DNA of 39,104 nt from Coriobacteriia bacterium (GTDB taxonomy: Bacteria > Actinomycetota > Coriobacteriia > Coriobacteriales > Atopobiaceae), in NCBI GenBank assembly GCA_003150175.1, contig QAKZ01000052.1:1-39104 (forward strand), written 5' to 3'. Positions within the stretch are counted from its first letter, which is position 1; every line of letters starts with the position of its first letter. A model generated the notes under the pieces. That model searched no databases, had not been told where the DNA came from, and was given only the letters and a program-made list of their open reading frames with translations. The position numbers and the translations under genes are program-made. Of this stretch, positions 1-8,663 are shown piece by piece.

Positions 1-743
1 GGGTCGTCGTGCTCCTCGGGGTGCTCCATGGCCTCGATCCAGGCGGCGGAGTTGTAGGCCTTCATGAAGTCGAAGCGGTCGGTGTCCAGGATCTGGTCCA
101 TGGGGACCTCGCCCTGCTCGGCCTCGACGATGACGGCGTCCTTCTGGAGGCTGCGGACGATGGCCTTGAGCTCCTGGAGCTGCTCGGGCGTGACGGTGTC
201 CGTCTTGTTGAGGATGAGCGTGGAGCAAAACTCGATCTGCGAGATGATGAGCGCCTCGATGTCGTCCTCGTCGATGTCGTCGGCCAGAAGGTCGCGGCCG
301 CCGTGGAACTCGTCGTACATGCGCGCGCAGTCGACGACGGCGACGATGTTGTCGAGCGCGAGCTTGGGCTCGCCGCCGGCCTTCTCCTCGTCGCAGAAGG
401 CGCTGATGGTGTAGGCGATGGGCACGGGCTCGCAGATGCCGGAGGCCTCAATGATGATGTAGTCGAAGTCGCCGGAGTCGGCCAGGGTCGAGAGCTGGTT
501 GGCGAGGTCGTCGGCCAGCGTGCAGCAGATGCAGCCGTTGGTCAGCGGGATGATGTCCTCGGCCTCGGTGAGGCCGCCGTCGCGGATGAGGCTCGCGTCG
601 ACGTTGACCTCGCCGATGTCGTTGACGATGACCGCGGCGCGGATGCCGCCGTCGTTTCCGAGGATGTGGTTGAGCAGCGTGGTCTTGCCGGCGCCGAGGT
701 AGCCGGTGAGCATCACGATCTTCACGGGTTTGTTCGCGGGCAT
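1..743 (-). CDS. CobW/YjiA-family (G3E) GTPase, C-terminus beyond window
   Basis: G3E GTPases of the COG0523 group act as metallochaperones or metal-enzyme assembly factors, mostly for Zn or Co. The minus-strand frame starts at ATG 743 with a GAAGGAGG ribosome binding site and reads MPANKPVKIVMLTGYLGAGK, giving the Walker A motif GYLGAGKTT at the N-terminus. It is followed by a NDIGEVNVD switch region, the family-defining metal site GCICCTL (CxCC) and an NKTD guanine-recognition motif near residue 180. About 247 codons are visible and no stop is reached, so the C-terminal CobW domain lies outside. The substrate metal cannot be told, and no Zur-type operator was recognised upstream. The gene lies downstream of the aldehyde dehydrogenase on the same strand but behind a strong hairpin. 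Confidence 0.9.
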   Translation of the reverse strand, partial: MPANKPVKIVMLTGYLGAGKTTLLNHILGNDGGIRAAVIVNDIGEVNVDASLIRDGGLTEAEDIIPLTNGCICCTLADDLANQLSTLADSGDFDYIIIEASGICEPVPIAYTISAFCDEEKAGGEPKLALDNIVAVVDCARMYDEFHGGRDLLADDIDEDDIEALIISQIEFCSTLILNKTDTVTPEQLQELKAIVRSLQKDAVIVEAEQGEVPMDQILDTDRFDFMKAYNSAAWIEAMEHPEEHDD

Positions 744-807
744 GTGCCCTCCTTCGGGTAAAGAAGCCATAACGGCTTTATGGTACCCCGAAGCGCCGCG
801 CGCCTTG

Positions 808-843
808 AATGACGAAAAGGGACAGTCCCTTTTCGTCATTTTT
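808..843. terminator. Perfect 15-bp hairpin followed by T-run
   Basis: The arms at 808-822 and 826-840 are perfectly complementary around a 3-nt loop, with the core GGGACAGTCCC. A T-run follows on the plus strand and an A-rich segment on the other side, so it can work in either direction. It sits immediately after the aldehyde dehydrogenase stop codon (842-844) and before the CobW gene, so it most likely ends the alcohol/aldehyde dehydrogenase transcript. Confidence 0.7.
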
Positions 844-2221
844 AGTGCACGAAGAGGTGGATGAAGGGGCGCTTCCAGTCGGCGTGGGGCGCGTAACGGA
901 ACGGCGCGTCAAAGAAGGTGGCCTTGCTGATCACGGATTTCTCGTGCGTGAAGGTCTCGAAGCTCTTGCGCCCGTGGTAGCTGCCCATGCCGGAGGCGCC
1001 CATGCCGCCGAAGCCCATGTGACTCGTGGCGAGGTGCATGATGCAGTCGTTGACGCAGCCGCCGCCGAAGGGGACCTCGGCGGTCACGCGGCGCTGGGCC
1101 GCGCGGTCCTCGCTAAAGAGGTAGCAGGCCAAAGGCGTCGGGCGCGAGCGGACGAAGTCGATGACCTCGTCGAGCGCGCGGTAGCTGATCACGGGCAGCA
1201 CGGGCCCGAAGATCTCCTCGCCCATGACGGCGTCGCCTGCGGTCACGTCGCGCATGACGGTGGGCGCGATTTTGAGCGAGGCCTCGTCCGACTCGCCGCC
1301 GAGGACGACCTTGGCCGGGTCGATGAGGCCGCGGACGCGGTCGAAGTGCTTGCGGTTGATCATCTTGCCGTATTCGGGGTTGGAAAGAGGGGCATCCCCG
1401 AGCTGGCGCTCGACGGCGCGGGCGAGCTCGGAGAGGAACGCCTCCTCCACGCGCTCGTCCACGAGCAGGTAGTCGGGCGCCACGCAGGTCTGCCCGACGT
1501 TCAGCCACTTGCCGAAGGCGATGCGCTCGGCCGCCACGCGCAGGTTGGCCGTGGCGTCGACGATGCACGGGCTCTTTCCGCCGAGCTCGAGCGTGACGGG
1601 GGTCAGGTGCTCGGACGCGCGGCTCATGACGAGCTTGCCCACCGTGACGCCGCCAGTGAAGAAGATGTAGTCCCAGGCCTCGTCCAGAAGCGCGGTGTTC
1701 TCCGCGCGGCCGCCCTCGACGACCGCCACGAGCTCGGGGCCGAAGGCCTCCTCGCAAATGCGCCGCAGCTCAGCGGAGGAGGCGGGCGCGTAGGCGGAGG
1801 GCTTGATGACGACGGTGTTGCCCGCCGCGAGGGCGCCGGCGAGGGGCTCCAAGGTTAGGAGGAAGGGGTAGTTCCACGGTGCCATGACGAGCGTGACGCC
1901 ATAGGGCACGCGCTCGACGTGCGCCGAGGAGATGGCGTTGGCGAGGTCGACGGGGCGCAGGTGGCGGCCGGCCCAGCGGCCCACGTGCGAGATCTGGTGG
2001 CGGATCTCGGCGAGCGAAAGGCCGGTCTCGCACATGTAGCTCTCGTCCGGGGACTTGCCGAGGTCGGCTGCGAGCGCGTCGGCGATGGCGCCCTCGTGCG
2101 CGGAGACGACGTCGTAGAGGCGGCGCAGCGCCGCCTTGCGCGCGGCGACCGGCAGCGTGGCGTTCGAGCGGAAGTGCGCGCGCTGGCGCTCGACGATGGC
2201 GTGGACCTGGCTGGCTTCCAT
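842..2221 (-). CDS. Aldehyde dehydrogenase, class 3-like, NAD(P)-dependent
   Basis: It oxidises an aldehyde to the acid with NAD(P). The 459-residue protein shows the family order: NYPF and a KPSAYAP cofactor segment, FFTGG, LELGGKSPCIVD containing the general-base Glu, and GQTCVAPDYLL containing the nucleophilic Cys. EEIFGPVLPV follows toward the C-terminus. The length and the compact N-terminus resemble the class 3 (ALDH3/YwdH) branch. I chose ATG 2221 because AGGAGG precedes it by 10 nt. An upstream in-frame extension is Arg-rich and has no such site. It lies 132 nt downstream of an iron-dependent alcohol dehydrogenase on the same strand. The pair could convert an alcohol to an acid through the aldehyde, or run in reverse in fermentation. 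The substrate is unknown. Confidence 0.93.
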   Translation of the reverse strand: MEASQVHAIVERQRAHFRSNATLPVAARKAALRRLYDVVSAHEGAIADALAADLGKSPDESYMCETGLSLAEIRHQISHVGRWAGRHLRPVDLANAISSAHVERVPYGVTLVMAPWNYPFLLTLEPLAGALAAGNTVVIKPSAYAPASSAELRRICEEAFGPELVAVVEGGRAENTALLDEAWDYIFFTGGVTVGKLVMSRASEHLTPVTLELGGKSPCIVDATANLRVAAERIAFGKWLNVGQTCVAPDYLLVDERVEEAFLSELARAVERQLGDAPLSNPEYGKMINRKHFDRVRGLIDPAKVVLGGESDEASLKIAPTVMRDVTAGDAVMGEEIFGPVLPVISYRALDEVIDFVRSRPTPLACYLFSEDRAAQRRVTAEVPFGGGCVNDCIMHLATSHMGFGGMGASGMGSYHGRKSFETFTHEKSVISKATFFDAPFRYAPHADWKRPFIHLFVH

Positions 2222-2353
2222 GGGCTTCTTTCCTCCTGAGGCGACGGTGCGGCGGCGTGATGGTGCTGCGCGGCGGCGTGGCGCGACGGTGCGGCGGGCC
2301 TTCCGCCTCACATCAATTCAACGATAAGGCAAGAAGGGCGCCGCGCCGATGTC

Positions 2354-3556
2354 CTACGCGAGGGCGCAGGCGGGGGCGTAGCCGGCGACGACGCGGTACA
2401 TGTGGGCGAGCTCGGCGGCGTCCCACAGGACGGGGACGGGGTAGAGCGGGTTGGACTCGGCGTCGGCGAAGGCGGCCATCGCGGGGATGTCCTCCTCGCG
2501 GATGCAGTCGAGGTGCTCGGGGATGCCCATCCGGGCGTTCATGCCCTCGACCCAGTCGATGAAGTCGGCGCCGGTCCGGCCGATGCCGGCGGCCTGGGCG
2601 AGCTCAGCGAGCTTGGGCTCGGCGGCTGCGCCGTAGGCGCGCAGGACGTGGGGGAGGGTAACGGCGTTCGCGAGGCCGTGCGGCGTGCCGTAGCGGCCGC
2701 CCAGGCTGTGCGCGATGCCGTGGACGTAGCCCACGTAGCTGCGGGTGAAGGCGATGCCCGCCTTGTAGGCGGCGGTGAGCATGTTGCGGCGCGCCTCCTC
2801 GTCGTCGCCGTGCGCGTAGGCCTGGTAGAGGTTGTCGTGGATGAGCCGGACGGCCTCGACGGCGGCGGCGCGCGTGTAGGCGTTCGTGCTGCGGCCGATG
2901 TATGCCTCGACGGCGTGCGTGAGCGCGTCCATGCCGGTCGTCGCGGTGATCGACGCAGGGAGGCCCAGGGTGAGGCGCGGGTCGTGGACGGCGTAGCGCG
3001 GGATGAGCACGAAGTCGTTGATGGGGTACTTGTGGTGCGTGGCGCTGTCGGTGATCACGGCGGCGAGGGTGACCTCGGAGCCGGTGCCGGCGGTGGTGGG
3101 CACGGCCACGAGCAGCGGCAGGCGGCGGTGCACGCGCAAAAGTCCGCGCATCTTGTTCACGGGTTTGTGGGGCTGGGCGACGCGCGCGCCCACGCCCTTT
3201 GCGCAGTCCATGGCCGAGCCGCCGCCGAAGCCGATGATCGCCTGGCAGCCGCCCTCGCTAAAGAGCGCGGCGGCCTCCTCGACGTTATCCACGGTTGGGT
3301 TGGCGACGGTCTTGCTGTAGACGGAGACGCGGATACCCGCGGCGGCGAGTGACTCCTCGAGCCCCTTCGTGAGGCCGAGCCGGGCGATGCCGGGGTCGGT
3401 GACCAGCAGCGCGGACGTGATGCCCTTTGCGGCAAAGACGGGCGTCACGCCCTCGACCGAGCCCAGGATCTGCGGCTCGGTGTAGGGCAGGACGGGCAGG
3501 GCGATGCGGAAGGCGGTCTGGTAGGCGCGGCACCAGAGCTGGCGAAGCGGGTTCAC
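2354..3556 (-). CDS. Iron-containing alcohol dehydrogenase
   Basis: Group III alcohol dehydrogenases interconvert alcohols and aldehydes using Fe(II) and NAD(P). The 400-residue product has the nucleotide-binding GFGGGSAMDCAKG, the PTTAGTGSEVT segment and the metal ligands D and H in TGMDALTHAVEAY. Two further ligand histidines lie in VHGIAHSLGG and TPHGLANA. I chose GTG 3556, preceded by AGAGGAG. A longer frame begins with an unsupported TTG at 3586 that lies inside a palindromic operator. It is the first gene of a probable two-gene operon with the aldehyde dehydrogenase. Two copies of a GTTGA-N4-TCAAC dyad flank its putative promoter, suggesting repression by a dedicated regulator not present here. 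Confidence 0.92.
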   Translation of the reverse strand: MNPLRQLWCRAYQTAFRIALPVLPYTEPQILGSVEGVTPVFAAKGITSALLVTDPGIARLGLTKGLEESLAAAGIRVSVYSKTVANPTVDNVEEAAALFSEGGCQAIIGFGGGSAMDCAKGVGARVAQPHKPVNKMRGLLRVHRRLPLLVAVPTTAGTGSEVTLAAVITDSATHHKYPINDFVLIPRYAVHDPRLTLGLPASITATTGMDALTHAVEAYIGRSTNAYTRAAAVEAVRLIHDNLYQAYAHGDDEEARRNMLTAAYKAGIAFTRSYVGYVHGIAHSLGGRYGTPHGLANAVTLPHVLRAYGAAAEPKLAELAQAAGIGRTGADFIDWVEGMNARMGIPEHLDCIREEDIPAMAAFADAESNPLYPVPVLWDAAELAHMYRVVAGYAPACALA

Positions 3557-3573
3557 GAAGGAGGGCTCCTCTC

Positions 3574-3587
3574 GTTGACGACTCAAC
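3574..3587. promoter_or_regulatory. Operator-like dyad, downstream copy
   Basis: GTTGACGACTCAAC is a dyad with half-sites GTTGA/TCAAC spaced by 4 nt. It lies between the putative -10 (3596-3601) and the start codon of the alcohol dehydrogenase. Its centre is 40 bp from a second copy. That it binds a repressor is inference. Confidence 0.5.
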
Positions 3588-3595
3588 GGTGCAGC

Positions 3596-3626
3596 ATTGT
3601 AGGCGAGAAGCCCGTTGACTCGTCAA
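3596..3626 (-). promoter_or_regulatory. Putative promoter of the alcohol/aldehyde dehydrogenase operon
   Basis: On the minus strand TTGACG (3626-3621) and TACAAT (3601-3596) are close to sigma-70 consensus but separated by 19 nt, slightly longer than ideal. The -35 hexamer lies inside the upstream operator-like dyad. Confidence 0.45.
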
Positions 3627-3627
3627 C
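3614..3627. promoter_or_regulatory. Operator-like dyad, upstream copy
   Basis: GTTGACTCGTCAAC has the same half-sites as the copy at 3574-3587. It overlaps the -35 hexamer of the putative dehydrogenase promoter, the usual position for a repressor site. No other copy was noticed in this window. Confidence 0.5.
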
Positions 3628-3786
3628 TTTACACAATTCGCGCGGGGTGCCGAGGCGCGGGACGCGGCAGGTCGCGGCATGCCGAGCGCGCGGGGCGGCA
3701 GGCCGGGGCGCACGGGGCGGCAGATCGGGGGCGGGCACGAATTTCCCGCGGCACTTTGGAAAAAGCGCGCCCCCAAGTCAGCGGTG

Positions 3787-6609
3787 TCAGCGTGCAAAGA
3801 AGCCCTTGCGGAAGGCGTCGTCCTTCGCGGGCGGCTCCTTCGCGCCCTGTTCGCCGAGGGCGACGATGCCGGCCCGCTCGACGAGCAGCGTGTTCGCGAG
3901 CAGGCTCTCGAGGTCGGCCGGGCTCATGGGCAGGTAGTACACGTAGCCTTGGATGTAGCGGATGCCGCTTCCGCGCAGCGCGTCGACCTGGCGCTCGGTC
4001 TGCACGTCGTCCGCGATCACGCTGACGCCGGCCTCGCGCGCGAGCGAGAGCAGCGGGTCGGCGATGCCGGCGCGGCGCCCGTCCTTCTCGGCGCCCGCGA
4101 CGAGGAGCCCCTGGTCGAGCTTGACGGCGTCGACGCCGGCCTCCCGCAGGAGCGCGAGCGAGCCCAGGCTGTTGCCGAACTCGTCCAGGAAGACCCCGAT
4201 GCCCATCTTTTTGAGGCCCGAGACGAGGGCGTGCGCGGCGTCGGGGTCCTGGAGGAACAACGACTCCGGGACCTCGGCCTTGAGCAGCTTGCCGAGGTGC
4301 TCGGGGACGTCGAGCGTCGCCACGTCGACCGGGCTGATGTTGAACGAGATCGGCACGGGCTGGAAGCCGCGGCGCAGCTGGTCGCGCAGCCACGCGACGA
4401 CCGATTTCCAGATGTACTTGTCGAGCATGACGATGAACCCGGTGCGCTCGAGGACCGGGATGAACTCCTCCGGGTCGAGCTCGACGTCGTCGGTGCGCCA
4501 GCGCGCGAGCGCCTCGGCCCCGCAGATGCTCCCCCTGCCCAGGACGACCTGTGGCTGGAGGACGAACCCGATGCGTCCTTGGCGCAGGGCGTAGTGGAAG
4601 TCCGAGAGCATGAGGTGCTCGTCGAACTGTCTCTTCCAGTCCGCCGCGCGGAAGAACCAGATGCGCGTCTCGAAATGCTCCTTGCCCTGCGTGTTCGCGA
4701 AGGACGCCTTCGCGTAGCAGTCGTCGCCGAGCTCCTGGGCGGACTCGAGCGTATAGACGCCCATCGAGGGGAGGAACCCGACGGAGGAGTCGTGGCTGGC
4801 GACGACCTCGCGCACGCGCCGGTAGACCTCGTCCAGAAGCTCCTGGTCGAGCGCGACGAGCAGGCTGAAGTCGTCCTCTCCCCAATAGCCCGCGCAGAGC
4901 TTGCTCTCGCCCTGCATGCCCCTGAGCACTCCCGCCACCTCGGATACGAGGAGCTTCCCCTCCTCCTTCCCGTGCCACTCGTAGAAGATCGGCAGGTTGT
5001 CGATGTCGAGGGCGACGAACGCCCACTGCTCTGCGGGGTTGGCCCGGCACCACTCCCTCGCGGTCTCGATGAAGTCGCTGCTGCAAAGAAGTCCGGTCAA
5101 GGGGTCCAGGCGCTTCTCGCCAGCCGTGCGCGCCTGGCCCAAGCCCACGCCGTGGCGGCTCGGCGCGTGCGCGTCGCCGGCCTGGGAGCCTTCCCGGCCG
5201 TCGCCCTGGCCATCGCCCGCACGGCCAAGGGTACTCGCCCCCTCGCGGAGCCGCTGGTCGAGGTCGTTCAGGATGGGGAGCGGTTGCCGATCGACGAGGT
5301 CGAGGAAGACCACGGCGTAGCGCATGGATACCGGAAGCTCCTCTCCCTCGAACCTGATCGGCTTCGCGAGCTGGGCGGAGACCTCCTGGCGCAGCGCGAC
5401 GAACTCGGAGCCGCGGGCACGGTACGCGAGGCCGCGGCCGCGCAGGACCGAGAGCAGGCGGGCCGAGAGCAGGCTCAGCGCGCGGTCGCCCGCCTCGTAG
5501 CCGAGCGTCGCGTTGATCTCGGCGACGCCGTCGACCTTGATTCCCAAAAGCCCGCAGCTGTCTTGGCCGTAGCGGCAGTCGTCGACGGCGGCCATGAGCG
5601 AGCGGATGTCGCCCAGCCCCGTGGCCAGGTCGGTGTTCTCGGCTATGCTCCGGTTCGTGATGACGCCGGCGATGAGCGAAGGGATGCCGGCGTCCGCGTT
5701 CCCGTCCAGGCGGAAGGCGCGGCACTCGCAGACCATGAAGGAGCCCGCCGCGTCGCGGGCGCGGTACTGGGCGGCGAGATGGTGGGTCTTTCCCTGGAGG
5801 AGCTCCCCTGCGCCCTCCAGGTAGGCCGAGAGGTCGTCGGCATGGACGTGCTCGCCCCAGACCTTGGTCTTGTTCTCGAGGTTGGCCGAGGGTATGCCGA
5901 GGTCGGTGACGGCGTTGGCGGACCAGCGTGAGCGGTCCGACTCGATGTCGATCACGAACTGGTAGCGCTCGGGGACCGCCATGGCGAGCGCCTCGAAGAC
6001 GCGCTCGGTAAAGAAGCGCGCGTTGAAGTCGCCGCCCCTCGCCGCCGCGGCTCCGGGGACGTTGCGCATGCGCTGCTGGGCCGACCGGTGGGCGAGCTTG
6101 TAGCGGTACATCTTCCGGTCAGCGTCGGCGGTGATGTCCTTGCGGCTTCCGCCCTCGTCGGGGTGGACCTTGGAGCAGCCGTAGCTGAAGCTGAAGGTCA
6201 TCGGCTCGGTCGCAGTGGACTTCTCGACGAGCTCATCGCGGGCCTTCTCGAGGCGGGAGGCGAGTGAGGACTCGGTGTCGCGCGGGGAGATCAAGACGAA
6301 CTCGTCCCCGCCGATGCGGTAGGCGCCCGACCCGTCCCCCTCGCGGCGGCAGGCGCGCAGGAGCTCGGCGACGGTGAGGATGTAATGATTGCCCTCGTCG
6401 TGACCGAAGGCGTCGTTCGCGTACTTGAGGTTGTCGGGGTCCACGAGCGCGACGGTGAAGGGGGCCTGCGCGTCCCATAGCTCGTCGACGGCGTGGCCGT
6501 AGCCCATGCGGTTGCCGGCGCCGGCTCGGTCGGTGATACATTCATATGCGTCCCAACTTCGTCTTTTGTTGCCGCACAGCGAGGAGAAGCGCTTGAAGCA
6601 GGCGGTCAT
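3787..6609 (-). CDS. Multidomain GGDEF-PAS-GGDEF-GGDEF-EAL protein
   Basis: This is a c-di-GMP signalling protein of about 940 residues. Domains in order are: a canonical GGDEF (IGGDEF at 6298-6312) preceded by a divergent DRAGAGNR opening; a PAS-like segment; a second GGDEF-like domain with RGSEF at 5401-5415; and a third opened by DPLTGLL with WGEDDF as its signature. A C-terminal EAL-like domain (GAEALARW near 4510) follows. Only the first GGDEF looks catalytic. The EAL domain keeps the EAL Glu and ISFNIS, but LQDPDA replaces ExTE, LDEFGN replaces DDFG and ADDVQ replaces AEGVE, so phosphodiesterase activity is doubtful. No membrane segment is obvious. The start is unclear: ATG 6609 overlaps the divergent GTPase gene by 17 nt, while ATG 6507 would cut into the first GGDEF. 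Confidence 0.85.
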   Translation of the reverse strand: MTACFKRFSSLCGNKRRSWDAYECITDRAGAGNRMGYGHAVDELWDAQAPFTVALVDPDNLKYANDAFGHDEGNHYILTVAELLRACRREGDGSGAYRIGGDEFVLISPRDTESSLASRLEKARDELVEKSTATEPMTFSFSYGCSKVHPDEGGSRKDITADADRKMYRYKLAHRSAQQRMRNVPGAAAARGGDFNARFFTERVFEALAMAVPERYQFVIDIESDRSRWSANAVTDLGIPSANLENKTKVWGEHVHADDLSAYLEGAGELLQGKTHHLAAQYRARDAAGSFMVCECRAFRLDGNADAGIPSLIAGVITNRSIAENTDLATGLGDIRSLMAAVDDCRYGQDSCGLLGIKVDGVAEINATLGYEAGDRALSLLSARLLSVLRGRGLAYRARGSEFVALRQEVSAQLAKPIRFEGEELPVSMRYAVVFLDLVDRQPLPILNDLDQRLREGASTLGRAGDGQGDGREGSQAGDAHAPSRHGVGLGQARTAGEKRLDPLTGLLCSSDFIETAREWCRANPAEQWAFVALDIDNLPIFYEWHGKEEGKLLVSEVAGVLRGMQGESKLCAGYWGEDDFSLLVALDQELLDEVYRRVREVVASHDSSVGFLPSMGVYTLESAQELGDDCYAKASFANTQGKEHFETRIWFFRAADWKRQFDEHLMLSDFHYALRQGRIGFVLQPQVVLGRGSICGAEALARWRTDDVELDPEEFIPVLERTGFIVMLDKYIWKSVVAWLRDQLRRGFQPVPISFNISPVDVATLDVPEHLGKLLKAEVPESLFLQDPDAAHALVSGLKKMGIGVFLDEFGNSLGSLALLREAGVDAVKLDQGLLVAGAEKDGRRAGIADPLLSLAREAGVSVIADDVQTERQVDALRGSGIRYIQGYVYYLPMSPADLESLLANTLLVERAGIVALGEQGAKEPPAKDDAFRKGFFAR

Positions 6610-8638
6610 CGGCATACTCGCCCACGTCGACGCGGGCAAGACCACGCTCGCGGAGGCCATGCTCTACGACGCCGGGCGCATCCGCGCGCTCGGGAGGGTG
6701 GACCGCGGCGACGCGCATCTGGACACCGACGCGATGGAGCGCGCCCGCGGTATCACGATCTTCAGCTCGCAGGCCGAGCTCGAGCACGCCGGCGTGCGCC
6801 TCATGCTCGTCGACTCGCCGGGCCACGTCGACTTCAGCGCCGAGGCGGAGCGCACGCTCGCCGCGCTCGACTACGCCCTGCTCGTGGTGGGCGGAAACGA
6901 CGGCGTCCAGGGCCACACCGAGACCCTGTGGCGCCTGCTCGCGCGCCGCGGCATCCCCACGTTCGTCTTTGTGAACAAGACCGACCTTTTGCCCGATGGC
7001 GGCTCCGCCGAGGAGCGCGCCCGGGTCATTGCCCAGCTCCGCGCGCGGCTGTCGGAGGGCTGCGTGCCGGCAGATGACCTCGCGGGCGAGGCGGCGGCCA
7101 TGACCGACGACGCGGCGCTCGACGAGTACCTTGAGGCGGGCTCGCTCGCGCCCGGGACGATCCGCCGGCTCGTGGCGCAGCGGCGCGCCTTCCCGGTCTT
7201 CTTTGGCTCCGCGCTCAAGAACGACGGCGTGGAGGGGCTCCTCGACGGCTTGGCGGAGCTCGTCGAGGAGCGCGAGTGGCCCCGTGAGTTCGCGGCGCGC
7301 GTGTACCGCGTGAGCCACGGGCGCAAGGGCGAGCGGATCGCGTGGCTCAAGGTCACCGGCGGCGCGCTTTGCGCCAAGCAGGTCGTGAGCGGCGTCCGTG
7401 CCGGCGAGCCATGGTCTCAGAAGGTCGACCAGCTGCGCGTGGCGGTCGGCGCGCGGCTCGAGCCGGTGGGGGAGGTCCGCGCGGGAAGGCTCTGCGCGGT
7501 CACGGGGCTCACGCGCGTGCGCCCCGGCGACGGCCTGGGCGCCGAGTCCGACGCGGAGGCCCCGGTGCTCGCGCCCGTGCTCACCTACCGCGTGCTTACC
7601 GGCGACGAGGACGCCCACGCCGTGCTCGCGGCCCTGCGCGAGCTCGCTTGCGAGGACCCGATGCTCGGCGTCGCGTGGAGCGAGCGCCTGCAGGAGATCC
7701 ACCTGCAGCTCATGGGCGCCGTGCAGCTCGAGGTCGTGAGGGGGCTTCTTTCTGACCGCTACGGGCTTTCGGTCGACTTCGGCTCGGCGGGGATCCTCTA
7801 CAAAGAGACGCTCAGCGCGCCCTCTATGGGCATCGGCCACTTCGAGCCGCTGCGCCACTACGCGGAGGCCCACCTGCTCGTGGAGCCCGGGCCGCGGGGG
7901 AGCGGCGTCGTCTTTGGCACGCGCTGCTCGGAAGACGAGCTCGACCGGAACTGGCAGCGGCTCATCCTCGCGAACGCGATGGAGCGCGACCACGTGGGCG
8001 TGCTCACGGGCGCGCCGCTGACCGACGTGCGGATTACGCTGTGCGCCGGGCGCGCGCACGCCAAGCACACCGAGGGCGGCGACTTCAGGCAGGCCACCTA
8101 CCGGGCGGTGCGGCAGGCGCTCATGTGCGCCCGGTCGCGCGGCGAGTGCGTGCTGCTGGAGCCGTGGTACGCCTTCGAGCTGGAGGTTCCCGAGGACAAG
8201 CTCGGCCGCGCGATGTCGGACATGACGCGCATGGGCGGGCGCTTCGGCGCGCCGTCGGCGGGGGCGGCGCCGGCTGCTTCGGACGCGGGCGCGGGCGCTG
8301 GCGCGTCGGGCGGGATCGCGACGCTCGCGGGCGAGGTCCCGGCCTCGGAGCTGGGCGACTACGCGCTCGAGGTGGCGGCCTACACCGGAGGCCGCGGACG
8401 GCTCTCCCTGCAGCTCGCGGGCTACGAGCCGTGCCACGACGCCGACCGCGTGATCGAGGAAGCCGCCTACGACCCCGAGGCGGACCTGCCGAACACGCCG
8501 GACTCGGTATTCTGCAGCCACGGTGCCGGCTACACCGTCAAGTGGCAAGAAGTCCCCGCGCACGCGCACGTGGCGGACGACCCCTCGCTGCTGCGCCCGT
8601 GGCGGCCGGCCGACGCGGCGTTCTTCGGCGGGGCGTGA
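6593..8638 (+). CDS. TetM-like ribosomal protection / elongation factor G-like GTPase
   Basis: Members of the TetM/TetO/OtrA group bind the ribosome like EF-G, and some release tetracycline. The 681-residue product carries AHVDAGKTT (G1), ARGIT (G2), DSPGHVDF (G3) and NKTD (G4). The EF-G-type domains follow, and near the C-terminus comes CSHGAGYTVKWQEVP, which resembles the TetM end. I start at TTG 6593 because GAGGAG precedes it by 6 nt and the P-loop then sits at the usual distance from the N-terminus. It is about 40 residues longer than TetM, mostly through an Ala/Gly-rich insert around 8259-8330. It has the same high-GC composition as its neighbours, with no leader peptide or mobile genes, so it looks like a resident paralogue. 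Resistance should not be assumed. Confidence 0.82.
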   Translation: MKQAVIGILAHVDAGKTTLAEAMLYDAGRIRALGRVDRGDAHLDTDAMERARGITIFSSQAELEHAGVRLMLVDSPGHVDFSAEAERTLAALDYALLVVGGNDGVQGHTETLWRLLARRGIPTFVFVNKTDLLPDGGSAEERARVIAQLRARLSEGCVPADDLAGEAAAMTDDAALDEYLEAGSLAPGTIRRLVAQRRAFPVFFGSALKNDGVEGLLDGLAELVEEREWPREFAARVYRVSHGRKGERIAWLKVTGGALCAKQVVSGVRAGEPWSQKVDQLRVAVGARLEPVGEVRAGRLCAVTGLTRVRPGDGLGAESDAEAPVLAPVLTYRVLTGDEDAHAVLAALRELACEDPMLGVAWSERLQEIHLQLMGAVQLEVVRGLLSDRYGLSVDFGSAGILYKETLSAPSMGIGHFEPLRHYAEAHLLVEPGPRGSGVVFGTRCSEDELDRNWQRLILANAMERDHVGVLTGAPLTDVRITLCAGRAHAKHTEGGDFRQATYRAVRQALMCARSRGECVLLEPWYAFELEVPEDKLGRAMSDMTRMGGRFGAPSAGAAPAASDAGAGAGASGGIATLAGEVPASELGDYALEVAAYTGGRGRLSLQLAGYEPCHDADRVIEEAAYDPEADLPNTPDSVFCSHGAGYTVKWQEVPAHAHVADDPSLLRPWRPADAAFFGGA

Positions 8639-8663
8639 CGGGCTCGCGGCCGTGCCCTTCTTG

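Noticed and set aside
9..761. Long plus-strand open frame rich in Gly, Val, Asp and Leu
   Set aside because: It is the complement shadow of the CobW-type GTPase, which has all G3E motifs and a ribosome binding site.
6593..8638. Acquired tetracycline-resistance gene on a mobile element
   Set aside because: No transposase, integrase, leader peptide or composition change is seen around it.
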